The notes under the pieces were generated by a model. That model searched no databases. It had not been told where the DNA came from and worked only from the letters and a program-made list of their open reading frames with translations. Source: Nicotiana tabacum (Eukaryota; Streptophyta; Magnoliopsida; Solanales; Solanaceae). Taken from it: a stretch of DNA of 64,000 nucleotides. Shown here piece by piece: positions 9,423-21,439 of the stretch. The DNA lies in assembly GCF_000715075.1 (NCBI RefSeq), contig NC_134089.1, positions 107,639,157 through 107,703,156 of the forward strand, written 5' to 3'. A program made the position numbers and the translations under genes. Every line of letters starts with the position of its first letter. Position 1 is the stretch's first letter.

Positions 9423-11082
9423 CAAATCAGTTGTAATTAATTTGGTGGTACCTATTACTAATATAATCAAAGAGGTTCTAGGGACTGTGTGCAAGAAACC
9501 CCGACTAACCCTGGAAAGAACAAAAAAGGAAGAAGAAATGCAGGAATAACACGTTATGAATGAAAGAGTTGTATGATTTTGATATCATCATCAACCAATA
9601 ATAATACTGAACCATGGGCTTAAAAATGATAAGCCTATAATACGAAGCCTATAGTTCCCCAGAATTTCTAGTTTCATTATCATATTTCAATTGGTGATAA
9701 ATAAGGAAATGATGATCCCAAAAACACTTCCAACTGGCAGCTCTTAAGACGAAGTCTAATAATAGTATAAGTAAAAGCTGTTTCTTGATCTACATCTGTA
9801 GATGCTCTTCTGAAGAAAGAAGAGCTAGCAAATACAAACTATCAACAAAATTCAATGAAGTATTCTACGATCACTTCCACAATGACATGACTGCCACCCA
9901 CTAAAATTCACAAATGAAACAAAATAACCGTATATAGTTTGTAAGCTTTCTAAAGTAGGTGCTACTGTTGTTTAGTACTTTCCAAATTGTAAAATAGAAA
10001 ATGAACCGTAATACTCACATATTAGATATAATTAGCTTCATTCACAGATCCTTTGTCTATCTATACCTAAGTTAACTTTAAAGGTCATATAAAGCACCAC
10101 TTAATAGCCAACAGTGCTCTCACCGTCGACCCAGGATTTGTTAATGCATTAATGTATAAAACTGAAGAAAGATACGCCAGACAAAACAATAAATCAACAG
10201 ATACACGGATCACATAAGCGACAAATGGAAGGGAAAAAAAACTCCAACATCAATGCGTCTCACGTCTCATTTTAACCCGAGAAATCAAGTCAATGTGTTA
10301 CGACAGAAACATAAATGATGATGACAAGGAGGAGAAGGGGCTGGATTCTTTCATTCTTCATAAACTTGAACCGTATCAAGCTCATCTATAAATGCATAAT
10401 AGTTGTCGCCGCCTAATTAAAACTAGCTATTCTTGGTCCATATATGTATCAACACGTGTTTTACAAGGTAACGTGGATAATGTTTCCAGGAGAAAGAACA
10501 GCTAACATTCCCACAGCAAGTTCTTTTTCCTTGTCACGAACAACATCAGATGACCTCTCGCAGATTATTATCTCATTGACCTATTCTTCTCGTTCATGCC
10601 CTCCCACTCTCGCCTTGTTCCTTTTCTTTTTTTTAAAGATAACTTTCCTGGTGTTCTCCTTCCAATCGTTCCTTCCAGCCCTCATTCACCTACTCATTAT
10701 CTATTTAATAGTTTCTTCTACCTACATAATTTAAAGGGCAACCAGCCGCCACTCGATTTGGGGCCCTCCATCCGTCATAATAGATAAACAAAAGCAGTCT
10801 ACGATTGCCGGTTTTTAGGAATAGAATTTATAGGAGATATTTATGAAGCAGCTAAAGAAAATCGCGCCCCCAACCTTCCAACTGGAAAGACTAATTAAAC
10901 ATAAAATTCAATTTCTGTTCTTCCCGTTTCCCGTTTCAAGCTGAAAATTGTTTAAAACATTAGTTTGATTATGCTAAAAGTAAATACTTAGTTAATAATA
11001 TACTGCACCAGCTCAGAAATAGTAGTGTTTATGAGCGTGAACTGTAAAGTAAGGAGTGGAAAACGTCAAGCTTTTTTGGTAG
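9423..11082. other. CACTA interior without recognisable gene
   Basis: No convincing coding signal on either strand. Open frames at 10444-10787 lack recognisable domains and have ordinary intergenic composition. Confidence 0.4.
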
Positions 11083-11226
11083 AAATTTGATGAACAAAGG
11101 GAGCAAGACTGGAACATATCTAGGAAAGAGCTACTGGAACTTGTTGAAATTGGCATTTTACCTGAAGATGACACTGAAGAGGCTACCGCTGCCAGTTTCA
11201 ACTCTGTATGTTCTCTATCCTAGCAT
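11083..11226 (+). pseudogene. Short exon-like open frame, possible captured gene fragment
   Basis: From AAA at 11083 an open frame runs 47 codons with a balanced charged composition, including EQDWNISRKELLELVEIGIL and PEDDTEEATAASFNS. After the last block a GTATGT resembles a 5' splice site (about 11206). The composition stands out from the AT-rich surroundings. I do not recognise the protein. Non-autonomous CACTA elements can carry captured gene pieces, so capture is possible but unproven. Confidence 0.3.
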
Positions 11227-12357
11227 AGTGTTATATTTGTGCATAAAATAAGCCTAATTCTGCTAATAACGATTTTGCCTTGACCAGTGTGGACCTACTA
11301 ATTTTAGTTCGGAAGGCCTATGAAGAACAAAATATTTCCCAAATATACTTCAATTGAGCTTTGTGAGAACAGAGAAGAGCAGTTTTTGGTTTTAATTCTA
11401 AAAAGCAATAGGGCAACCTTCTAATTAAAATACATATCAAAATACCAAGCATCACACAATGTATCAGAAAAGAGTTACAGACATAACTCTTGAAAAGTCC
11501 AACAACTAAAACCCATAAGGCAGAGATTTTCTTGCGCAGAAAATCAATTGTTTGTGCAGCAAGAGCAGTATCATATCTACCCATAAGGCAGTGGTTTTTT
11601 TCACTCTCAGAAATAAGAAACTTAGGGCATACCACACAACAAAGAATCGCGTAAAAAACTGCTCTATGGAATTTTGTCGAAAAATATCAGGAAAAATAAC
11701 AGACCCATACCACACAACATCTCATTTCAGAATTTTGAGAGGAATACCAAACATGCAATCACCAAAAAGTTTAGAATTTCAATAAAAATAACTTACCCAG
11801 CAAAGAGATCGTCAACACCGAGAAGGGCTTTACACGATGATATTGTTGGAAAAATTGCTTTCTACTCCTGTAGATTTCAAATGGGTTAAATAAATTAGAG
11901 GTGAATGTGATGAAATAGTCACTCTTGCTAACTGCATTTAACACCCAAAAGGATTTGGGGTTTGAATACATTACCTTATTTGAGTACAATCTTAAAATAC
12001 AAATGGTGTTAGGGCTTTTGGGTTTCATAAAGTAGGTTCACATCTTGTGATTAAACAAAAGTGAAAGATTTAATTTGGGAATTTGGAAGAAGAATTTGGG
12101 TTTCATACATTAGGTTTCAATGGCTTTTGCAGAGAGAAAAGAGAAGAGGGAAGAAGGAAGGGACCGTCTTCGGCCTTCTTTTATTAAACGAGACAATCTT
12201 AGGTAGTATTTAGTTTTTTATTTTAAATATCAGATACTTACACTATTAGAGGCGACCCTATCGCCCCAAATACCATCAGTGGCGACTCTCTATAAGTCGC
12301 TATTTGGAGCCAAATTTTTTGTCATAGTGGGAACAAATAATTGAGGATTTAGTGGCG
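11227..12357. other. CACTA interior and start of right subterminal region
   Basis: 11227-12200 has several short chance frames and no recognised gene. From about 12240, GAGGCGACC and GTGGCGACTC motifs and a CCAAATTTTTTGTCATAGTG phrase (ending 12329) mark the right subterminal region. It resumes after the MULE at 32767-32898. Confidence 0.45.
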
Positions 12358-12572
12358 CACAAGTCCGGAATCCAATTGTAGTTCTTGGACTCAAAATACA
12401 TAAATAGGTAGAAAAAAAAGATGACATTTTTATATATAGTACCAAAATACTTTGCGCTATACATTAACGTTAACTGTGTCGTTAATGTATAACGCCTAGT
12501 ATTTTGGCACTATACTGAAAAAGCTGAACGCCCAGGTATAGCGTCCAGTATTTTGGCTCTATACTCTTTTTT
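12358..12572 (+). repeat. MULE left terminal inverted repeat
   Basis: It pairs with 32540-32757. It contains an internal fold-back: ATACATTAACG (12459-12469) with CGTTAATGTAT (12480-12490), and further out AGTACCAAAATACT (12439-12452) with AGTATTTTGGCACT (12498-12511). The single-end TIR can therefore itself form a hairpin. Confidence 0.85.
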
Positions 12573-12807
12573 CCTGGCCCCATCAATAATTCATGACTTC
12601 AATAATTCAAAAGCGTATAGTGCCCATTTTTTGGGCGCTATATATATAAAAAAATTCCCGGCTAGCCATTTCCTATATAAAGAGGTTAGGATTGTATAGA
12701 AATTCATTCAAAAAAAATTTTAACTCTTGTTGAAACTTTTATTATTGTTAAATTCTCCGGCATTTTTTCATTATGTCTGAAGAGCGTAGAATAAAAGTTT
12801 CATTATA

Positions 12808-14630
12808 TTGGGGGGAGGGGGGAATGCGGTTGTGATGGAGAATAACTCTATGGGCTACAGTTTACCTGCTCGGTGTCATGTTAAATTGCCGCTTACAATG
12901 GAGTACGATAAATTGATATCGTTGTTATACAAAAAAATGAGTGTGAGGAAATGTTCAGTGATATTTAAACTAACCGAAAGATATCCGTATTCCGTCACTT
13001 TGCAAGGGGTTGCTTTTTACTCGGAGTTTAACATCGACGATGATGAAACTTTGAGTGATTTTCTGAGGACTCCGGACGAATGTCGGGTATTTCTTGTAAT
13101 CACAATGTTGGAGATGTACGTGAAGGTCGAAGACGTTCCAAAAAACGAGGTTGTGCGTAGTAGAGATAACCCCCAGTCATCGGGTGGTTATTCTGGAGCA
13201 GTTTTTGTCGGACAGGTTCCAGATGAAAGAGTTTTACTTGAATTAAACTTATCACCATCGGCGAATGAGCAACGAGAAAATAATTTATACCCTGTTTTCC
13301 ATAATTCACAAGACGAGTAGTAAACTTCAATTTTCATTTGTGTTAATTATGTATATTTTTGGCGTATTGAATTTGTATTAACGCTCATATATTTAATAGG
13401 GAGTACCAGCCAAATATGAATTTTACAAGTGGCCCATCCGATAGTCATCACCTAATTGAAAACGTCCATCATGAAATTTCATCACATTACGACTTATAAG
13501 TGAAGTGATATAGCCATATGGAAAGCATTTATTAATTGAGTAGCTTATATTTTTGTTGGTTGTGCAGTGAAAACGAGCAAGTTGAACCACCCGTACTCAC
13601 TCAATTGACCGAAAATGACGTATTACAACGGGATCTGGCAGATGCACAGAGTGAGGAACAGAAAAGTGATTACGATAACAATGTCGATGAATCCGGAGAC
13701 AAGACACCCTTTCCTGGTGAGGATGGTGATGAGCAGGATGAGGAGGAAGGACCTGATTTAAAGAGAGACCCCCTAGACGAAGAGTGTACGAGTTCGAAGT
13801 GCCGTTTCATTCAAGGGATATTCCTTACATTGATAACTTACCCACCGTGTCGGATGTGGAAACTCTCACAAGGGATTTTGATGAAATCCGGGCAGCAATG
13901 TGGGATGAGTCTAGACCAATGGTGCTTGCAAAGGGGATGTTTTTTTCCTGATAAAGCACGTTTAAGCAGGGCTTGTAAAATGCACAACGTAAAAAAGTGT
14001 CGTGAGATACAGGTATCGGAGTCAAGTCCGATGGTATACAAGGTTGTTTGCCATATGTGGTTTTGACCATGTAATTGGATGTTGCGTGCGACCAAGAAGA
14101 AGATAGGTATGTAGAAAGTGGGTAAATACATTCCCACCCACACATGTGAAATTGACACATTCAACGGGAATCACTTCAACTTGGATATTGACTTGATTTC
14201 TCTTATACTTATTCCGCACCTCGAAGCGGCCATAAGGTATAAAATCAAAGAGTACATTACAGCAGTCCACCAGGAACATGGCCATACAATTACTAAAATA
14301 AAGGCATATCTCGGGCGCAAAAGAGCATTTGAAATAGTCTATGGTATATAGTATAAGTCATTTGCAGATCTACCTAGGTACATGGCTGCACTGTAGCAAT
14401 TTAACCCCGGGACGGTTGTTGAATGGAAGCTTGAGCGGATTCCAGGTAAACCATAATATATATTCAATTACATATTCTGGGCGTTTAAGCGAGGAATTGA
14501 TGATTTTTTGCATTGCCTGCCCGTAATATCCATAGACGGAACTCATGTCTATGGAAAGTACGATATCAAGCTATTGATAGCCGTGGCAGTCGATGCTAAT
14601 GGACAGATATTTCATCTAGCTTTTGCTGTT
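12808..14630 (+). pseudogene. mudrA-like: MURA transposase, truncated 5' duplicate
   Basis: First unit of a direct tandem duplication with a period of 1818 bp (ATG at 12835 and again at 14653). Exon 1 (12835-13320) encodes an N-terminal ubiquitin/PB1-like domain of plant MURA proteins (VKLPLTMEYDKLISLL...FNIDDDETLSDFL). An intron follows, then an acidic linker (13566-13790) rich in Asp/Glu. The DNA-binding zinc-finger region is broken by frameshifts at 13850-14160. The unit stops just after the first catalytic Asp block (SIDGTHVYGKYDIKLL, about 14530-14580) and runs into the start of copy 2. It cannot encode a transposase. Confidence 0.85.
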
Positions 14631-17545
14631 TGGAGGAGGGGGTTAGGTTGTGATGGAGAATAACTCTGTGGGCTATAGTTTACCTGCTCGGTGTCATGCT
14701 AAATTGCCATTTACAATGGAGTACGATAAATTGATATCGTTGTTATGCAAAAAAATGAGTGTGAGGAAACGTTCAGTGATACTTAAAGTAACTGGAAGAT
14801 ATTCGTATTCCGTCACTCCACAAGGGGTTGCTTTTTACTCAGAGTTTAACATCGACGATGATGAAACTTTGAGTGATTTTCTGAGGACTCCGGACGAATG
14901 TCGGGTATTTCTTGTAATCACAATGTTGGAGATGTACGTGAAGGTCGAAGACGTTCCAATAAACGAGGTTGTGTGTAGTAGAGATAACCCCCAGTCATCG
15001 GGTGGTTATTCTGGAACAGTTTTTGTCGGACAGGTTCCGGATGAAAGAGTTTTTCTTGATTTAAACTTATCACTGCCGGCAAATGAGCATTGAGAAAATA
15101 ATTTATACCCTGCTTTCCATAATTCACAAGACGAGTAGTAAACTTCAATTTTCATTTGTGTTAATTATGTATATTTTTGGCATATTGAATTTGTATTAAC
15201 GCTCATATATTTAATAGGGGTACCGGCCAGATATGAATTTCACAAGTGGCCCATCTAGTAGTCATCACCTAATTGAAAAATGTCCATCATGGAATTTCAT
15301 CACATTACGACTAGTAATTGAAGTGATATAGCCATATGAAAAGCATTTATTAATTCAGTAGCTTATATTTTTGTTGGTTGTGTAGTGAAAACGAGCAAGT
15401 TGAACCACCCGTACTCACTAAATTGACCGAAAACGACGTATCACATCGGGATCTGGCAGATGCACAGAGTGAGGAACAGAACAGTGATTACGATAACAAT
15501 GCCGATTAATCCGGAGATGAGACACCCTTTCCTCGTGAGGATGATGATGAGCAGGATGAGGAGGAAGGACCTGATTTAAAGAGAGACCCCCTAGACGAAG
15601 AGTGTACGAGTCCAAAGTGCCATTTCATTCAAGGGAGATTCCTTACATTGATAACTTGCCCACCGTGTCGGATGTGGAAGCTCTCATAAGGGATTTTGAT
15701 GAAATCCGGACAACAATGTGGGATGAGTCTAGACCAACGGTGCTTGCAAAGGGGATGCTTTTTCCTGATAAAGCGCGCTTAAGCATGGCTTGTAAAATAC
15801 ACAACGTAAAAGAGTGTCGTGAGATACAGGTATGGGAGTCAAGTCCGATGGTATACAAGGTTGTTTGCCGCAGGTGGTTTTGGCCATGTAATTGGATGTT
15901 GCATACGACCAAGAAGAAGACAGGTATGTGGAAAGTGGGTAAATACATTCCCACCCACACATGTGAAATGGACACATTCAACAGGTATCACTTCAACTTG
16001 GATATTGACTTGATTTCTCTTGTACTTATTCCGCACCTCGAAGCGTCCATAAGGTATAAAATCAAAGAGTGCATTACAACAGTCCACCAGGAACATGGCC
16101 ATGCAATTACTAAAAGAAAGGCATATCTCGGGTGCAAAAGAGCATTTGAAATAGTCGATGGTAACTGGGATAAGTCATTTGCAGATCTGCCTAGGTACAT
16201 GGCTGCACTGCAGCAATTTAACCCAGGTACGGTTGTTGAATGGAAGCTTGAGCGGATTCCAGGTAAATCAGAATATATATTCAGTTACGTGTTCTAGGCG
16301 TTTAAGCCAGCAATTGATGATTTTTCGCATTGCCCTCCCGTAATATCCATAGACGGAACTCATGTCTATGGAAAGTACGATATCAAGCTATTGATAGCCG
16401 TGGCAGTGGATGCTAATGGAGAGATATTTCCTCTAGCTATTGCTGTTTGTGCCAATGAAAGCACAGAGACGTGGACGCTGTTTTTGAACCACCTGAAAGA
16501 GCACGTTGTCAAACAGCGTTCAGGTATTTGTCTAATATCTGTTCGGCACAGTGGTATATTAAGTTCTGTGGAGAACTTGCCTGCATGGCAAGAACCTTAT
16601 GCATACCACCGTTACTGTGTGAGGCACTTGAAGGCCAATTTCCAGAAGGCACATCCCAACAAGGATCTACATGATTTGATGTGGATGGCAGCAACAGACC
16701 ACCAACAACATAAATTCCGGAGGCATATGGTTTCTATCAGGTAAGAAGACGAAGCAGCCTATCGTTGGTTAATGCGACATGTCCCTGAAAAGTGGACGTT
16801 GCATGCGAATAGTGGCAGACGTTGGGGAATTCTTACTACAAACGTGTTAGAGTCCTTCAACGGGTTATTGAAGTTGGCAAGAGGATTGCCTATCACAGCC
16901 ATGGTGCGGATGTCGTTCAAGCGGATGGCGGAGAGGTTTGTTGAACGGTCTGCAGCTGTAATGGAATTGATGGAGAGGGGTGTTGAATTTATGCCAGTGC
17001 CTATGAAGAGATTTGAGAAATACAGACGGCGAGCATATTGGCATTCATTTTTGCAGTATGATAACGAAAGAGGTATTTTTGAACTTCGCACCGCTATTCA
17101 TAATAATTGGGGTAATAATGTACATACTGTAAATGAATCTGCAAGGTTATGCTCCCATGGGAAATGGTCCATCTACCACATGCCTTGCTCACATGCCATC
17201 AAGTGTTTTCAACGTGTTGGTTATGCGGAGACCAACTATGTTGATCAACAATATAGTGTTTCCAAGTACCTAAACACATATAGTGGTCAGTTGCAGCCAG
17301 TGGGTACTGAGCATTATTGGCCTCCGGAACCATTTAAAATGGTGTGTAACAAGTCCTATTTGCGTAAAAGACAGGTGCAGAAGAGAACACGTATACGAAA
17401 CCAAATGGATGTTAGTGATACCGTTTATGCGCGCAAATGTGGTATACGCTCGCAAACAGAACACGACCGTAGAAAATGTCCTTTCGGTGGCAACAGTAAT
17501 CAAGCTCGAGGTGGGTGTTCTTCTAGTGTACCTAACTACCCATGA
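14631..17545 (+). pseudogene. mudrA-like: MURA transposase (MuDR-type), full-length but disabled
   Basis: Exon 1 is 14653-15091. The main exon is about 15389-17545, with one uniform frame from 15602 to the TGA at 17543. In order it has an acidic linker, a DNA-binding region (LFPDKARLSMACKIHNVKEC to THTCEMDTF), the MULE DDE domain, and a SWIM-like motif (CSHGKWSIYHMPCSHAIKC, near 17150-17205). A C-terminal CxxC...H...C knuckle (about 17435-17480) follows. The first Asp (SIDGTH) and the Glu (TTNVLESFN) are present. The second catalytic Asp reads Val (GTT, 16541-16543), and TAG at 16295 and TAA at 16742 interrupt the frame. The first SWIM residue pair is C-S-H rather than the usual C-x-C. It is inactive. 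Confidence 0.93.
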
Positions 17546-17680
17546 GTTGATGTTGTAATAATTAGTTGTTATGTCTATATTGCAAGATTTATGAAATAAA
17601 ATTATGCTTGTTAATTATGATTTGTACTTTCCCATTTTACCTATTTAAATAATAATTTAATAAAATTATCCGTATATTTA
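17546..17680. terminator. 3' end region of MURA
   Basis: AT-rich sequence follows the MURA stop, with an AATAAA-like signal (ATGAAATAAAATTATG, about 17590-17605) suited to polyadenylation. The 110-bp repeats begin at 17681. The poly(A) signal is inferred from the motif only. Confidence 0.4.
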
Positions 17681-18025
17681 TTATGTGTGTGTTGTCTTGT
17701 CGAACTGAAAAAACTGACCAGCTGACATAAAGTTGTCTTGTCAACATCATGATATTTAACACGCAAAATATAGCGCCATTAGATAGTACATTATGTGTGT
17801 GTTCTCTTGTCGAACTAAAAAAGCTGACCAGCTGACATAAAGTTGTCTTATCAACATCATGATATTTAACACGCAAAATATAGCGCCATTAGATAGTACG
17901 TTATATGTGTATTGTCTTGTCGAACTGAAAAAGCTGACCAACTGACATAAAGTTGTCTTGTCACCATCATGATATTTAACATGCAAAATATAGCTCCATT
18001 AGATAGTACGTTATGTGTGTGTTGT
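17681..18025 (+). repeat. 110-bp tandem repeat, three units plus a partial fourth
   Basis: Units start with TTATGTGTGT at 17681, 17791 and 17901, and a partial fourth at 18011, an exact 110-bp period. Each unit holds GTTGTCTTGTCGAACT, GCTGACCAGCTGACATAAAG and TAGCGCCATTAGATAGTA. The array ends at the TATA box of the GRF zinc-finger gene, so it is most likely a repeated upstream promoter element of that MULE gene. Confidence 0.9.
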
Positions 18026-18030
18026 CCCGC

Positions 18031-18040
18031 CTATAAATAA
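18031..18040 (+). promoter_or_regulatory. TATA box of the GRF gene
   Basis: CTATAAATAA lies directly after the 110-bp repeat array and about 100 bp before the ATG at 18141, the expected placement for a plant core promoter. Confidence 0.6.
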
Positions 18041-18140
18041 CGGGCTAATTGTAGTTATTTTGTGTGCTCAAAATTTACTAAAAGCAAATATTTCATTAAA
18101 AGTAAGGTTTTTTTTTTTACTAAAAGAAAATATTTCACAA

Positions 18141-18608
18141 ATGGCTCAACCTCTTCGTCCACCAAAGTGCAACTGTGGAAAAGCATGCTTGAGGCAAAAT
18201 TGTTGGGACCGGTAGTGAAGTTGGACGCCGCTACTAGCACTGTATGAACCAGTTTTACAAGGTTCCCGGTGAACCTATTTGTGATTTTGAGGAATGGGTT
18301 GATGAACCATGTTATCAGGAATGTTACAGAGAACAACTGCAGTTTCTTCATAATATGTGTTTAAGACAACGGGAACATGAAAAAGAAAGCAATAGAATTA
18401 TTGCAGACTTGAGGGCGAACCTGAAGGAGGTGAGAGAAGAAAAATGGAAAACACAATGGAATTTTGAAGCACAAAAGGAACGTAAAAAAAATATAAACGG
18501 GAACTTGCGGAGGTGAAGGCGAAACTGAAAGAGGTAAAAGAAGAAAAAAAACAACTGGAAGAACGATTTAAGTGGTTGGAGCGAAGAATAAATGGCAACC
18601 GGGGCTAA
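18141..18608 (+). pseudogene. GRF zinc-finger protein with C-terminal coiled coil, broken
   Basis: The ATG opens MAQPLRPPKCNCGKACLRQN, the first CxCG part of a GRF zinc finger, but TAG/TGA follow at 18213. The finger continues in another frame (FYKVPGEPICDFEEWVDEP, 18250-18310), matching the GRF pattern of an aromatic-rich core and a final CDFxEWxDE. About 90 residues of Glu/Lys-rich coiled coil follow (CLRQREHEKESNRIIADLRA onward), with another frameshift at about 18490, to TAA 18606-18608. GRF fingers bind nucleic acid. It lies between MURA and the PMD gene within the MULE TIRs, so it appears to be MULE cargo. Several indels make it a pseudogene. Confidence 0.75.
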
Positions 18609-18914
18609 ACATTGGCATGTATGTATTTAGTGTATTTTTCATATTTCATGTAGTTTTATTATGTTGGCCTGCTATGTTTGTGTTTGTGTTTGTGTTTGTG
18701 TTTGTGCTGTAGTAATGTTTTCCTTGTTTGTTGTACTAAATTTTATTTTAATTGAAGTGGAAGCTAAGTTTAAGTGCTTGTGTTGTTCTAAATTTATTTT
18801 ATGAAACTATCAAAATAATGGAGAACTAAAAAAAGTAATGGGCATATTCGATTAAATATTGTTGTTAATGTATACAAAAATATTGTTTACACCAAATAAA
18901 AAAAAGGGAAGGCC
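18609..18914. other. Spacer between convergent GRF and PMD genes
   Basis: AT-rich sequence with a GTTTGTGTTTGTGTTTGTGTT short repeat (about 18679-18705). No gene is visible. Convergent neighbours make this a shared 3' region. Confidence 0.4.
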
Positions 18915-21438
18915 GAATCAATGTGTCCCGCATCCGGTGTGTCTCAATGCAGCTGTTGGCCTAAGGCGCATCCCCTCCCGCCCGGGTACGCTATCAGGAT
19001 CATCATCATCAAGTCGTCTCCTTATAGCCGGATGCGGCGCACGATGACATGTACCGGTGGTGCTGTCAGCTCCAGTAGAAGGCTACATAATAATATGAAA
19101 CTTAGTATAGAAAACTACATAACAATTCACAACAATTTATATTGTCTTACCATCCTCGTGTCTAGATCCTGAATGTAGCCATCTGTCGCAGCATCGCATG
19201 AAGCCTTACAAAGGAAATTAATAAAGTTAAAGAAAATAAATAAGTTACAGTTAAAATAAATTCAAATTCAATACTAATAAACTCACACTTGCGCATGTGA
19301 TGTGCAGCCATAACTCAGTCGATGCCCACTATAAAAATCTCGGGTCGGTCGATCCTGAACAGTGGTAGACGGGCTTGGGAAGTATCTACCCCAATCCATT
19401 CCTTGAATATCCAAGCCCGTGATCAATAATTGACCCGATGGGGTCACCTACGATAGCACTGGAGTGCGATAAATTCCAAAGCTATAAGACGGCATGTCCG
19501 TCTCATGCATGCCACTTGCCATATCAGCAACAACATCATCAGCAGGAGCCTCAACGCCCCCTTGTTGGGACTACCTTCTCTTCGCCCATGACCACGTCGT
19601 CTGGCACCACCAACTCGTCAGGCACCTCCAGCTCGTGGGATACCACGACCTCGATGGTACTGCGCTGGGTCCATACAATCAGCCTCGTGTGCCAAACGCT
19701 GATCCGATCGGGCTCGCTGTAGTTTCTGGGCAGCCACATCCATGAATCGACGACTATACTCCTGCATGGCCATAGGATTGTGGACATGACTCTGCATCTG
19801 CTACCCCATATGATAGATGGTATGCAATCCAATCGCCTGCACAAAGTAAAAAATATAAACTACATATTTGACACTAAATTACAGGTATATAATTAATAAT
19901 AATAGAAAACATACCAGGGCCTCGTGTCTCCCGGCGTATGGGACGTACCGGCCGTGTGCCTGATGAACTGGGTTCCCGATAAAAAGTCGGGAAATAGTGC
20001 GGTACCATGCCATATAACGTTGAATAGGAAAGTGCTGCAGAGGTGGGGTCAAGTCCCCTCGCCTGTCCCAAGTATACCATAAATGTGTCGTCTACCCTGG
20101 ACCGATCATCCCTCTCATAATGTAAAGCATGCCATGCAAGGGGAGTCGGTATAGGCTGCGGCAGGCCAAACAGATGAAATACCCGCTCGGAGGCATGATG
20201 CTTGACAATATCGAGGCATATGAGCGGGACAGAAGTCGTCCAACTATGTCGGATGAACGTGCAATACGCTGGCAAGGTACCGATCACCTCATCGTTGTAC
20301 GACGTCCAGATGAACTATCAAATAAGAACACAAACCGTTAGTATGCGTAACACTAAGTTAATCTATAACAGGTAAGTTTTGTTAGATATTCACCCGTGTG
20401 TCCTCCAGCAGATCCAACACATCCTTGTAGAGGGGGAGATTATGATGGGCATCATACTCTCGTGCAAGAGTACGACGCATAACCCACCTACAGGCTAGAG
20501 GGAGTTGCGGAATTTCTACATTAGCCGGTAGTTGTGGTAGAGGTGGCTGAAACTGCAGAAATCGCTCCCAGACCCAAACCTAACATACAAAGTTGACGTA
20601 AAGTATAAGATTAACTATAACTAGGTAGAATTGTAACTAATGGACATATTATTTGAATATGTTGTCACCTGTAGAAGCGGCAGAAAGCCACCAACGTCTC
20701 TCTGTGTGCCGATGCAAGCCCGACACATCTGCCTGTACAAATATGAGAGTTGTAGATGGTTGTATCCTCGAACCGAGCAATATGATGCAGAAAACGGAGG
20801 CTCACTAGGTTCCCCGAAGTGTTCAGGAACAAGACCCCCTCAAATAGAAGGAGCAATAGTAGCCTCGTATATCCCTGTACATCCACCTCCGCTAACTCGT
20901 CGGTGATAGTATGGTGGATCTGCACCAGGTGGTCTCTAATGGGAACAAACTGCATACGACTGGACCCAGATACTACCTCCTCGTCCTCCGGCATGAAACT
21001 CGTGAGCATGTGTAGCATATCCCAATATGCCTGCCGCGAATAATATCTCATGGTCGCAGGCAGTAAAACTGGCAAGCCATCAACGGACAGGCCATATAAA
21101 ATCCCAACATCCTGGAGTGTGATGGTGGCCTCGCCGATGGACAGATGGAAAGTGTGCATCTCCGGTCGCCATCGTTCAATCAAGGCCGTGATCAAAACAT
21201 AGTCGAGTTGTATCCGGCCAATCCTAATAATCCTATATAATATCATCTCCTCCAAGTAATGGACCATGCGGGGATGTAGAACGCGGGGAGGACTCAAAAA
21301 CTCCCACAATAGATCCACTCTCCTGGCCTGGAAAGTTTGCGTAAGCAACTGTCCGTCCCATATATACTCGGATCTATGTTGGGGCTGTAGGGCTAATAGA
21401 TCCAACGTCCGAGGGTCGGGATGTATAGTCGCGTCCAT
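18915..21438 (-). pseudogene. Plant mobile domain (PMD, MAIN/MAIL-like) gene with introns
   Basis: Exons on the - strand are about 21438-20669, 20579-20394, 20314-19915, 19836-~19300 and a last piece around 19060-18920 (ending ALRHTGCGTH). They have canonical borders: GT at 20668, AG at 20580, GT at 20393, AG at 20315, GT at 19914, AG at 19837. Exon 1 has the PMD core (ALIERWRPEMHTFHLSIGEA, then DVGILYGLSVDGLPV). Exon 2 has VWVWERFLQFQPPLPQLP, typical of MAIL proteins; exon 3 begins FIWTSYNDEV. Exon 1 is frameshifted near 20752 and exon 4 has an early TAG, so it is broken. MAIN/MAIL proteins act in silencing and meristem maintenance with PP7-like phosphatases; related copies are known in transposons. 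Confidence 0.82.
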
Positions 21439-21439
21439 G

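Noticed and set aside
9274..9549. Plus-strand open frame with a poly-Gln start
   Set aside because: It reads the antisense of a TS SINE (TTG tail gives the Gln run); the same peptide pattern is expected wherever the SINE lies in this frame.
12310..12329. CCAAATTTTTTGTCATAGTG as the right end of a separate CACTA element
   Set aside because: Subterminal GGCGAC motifs continue beyond it and beyond the MULE up to the stronger TAGTG end at 32898; no matching left end or 3-bp duplication was seen.
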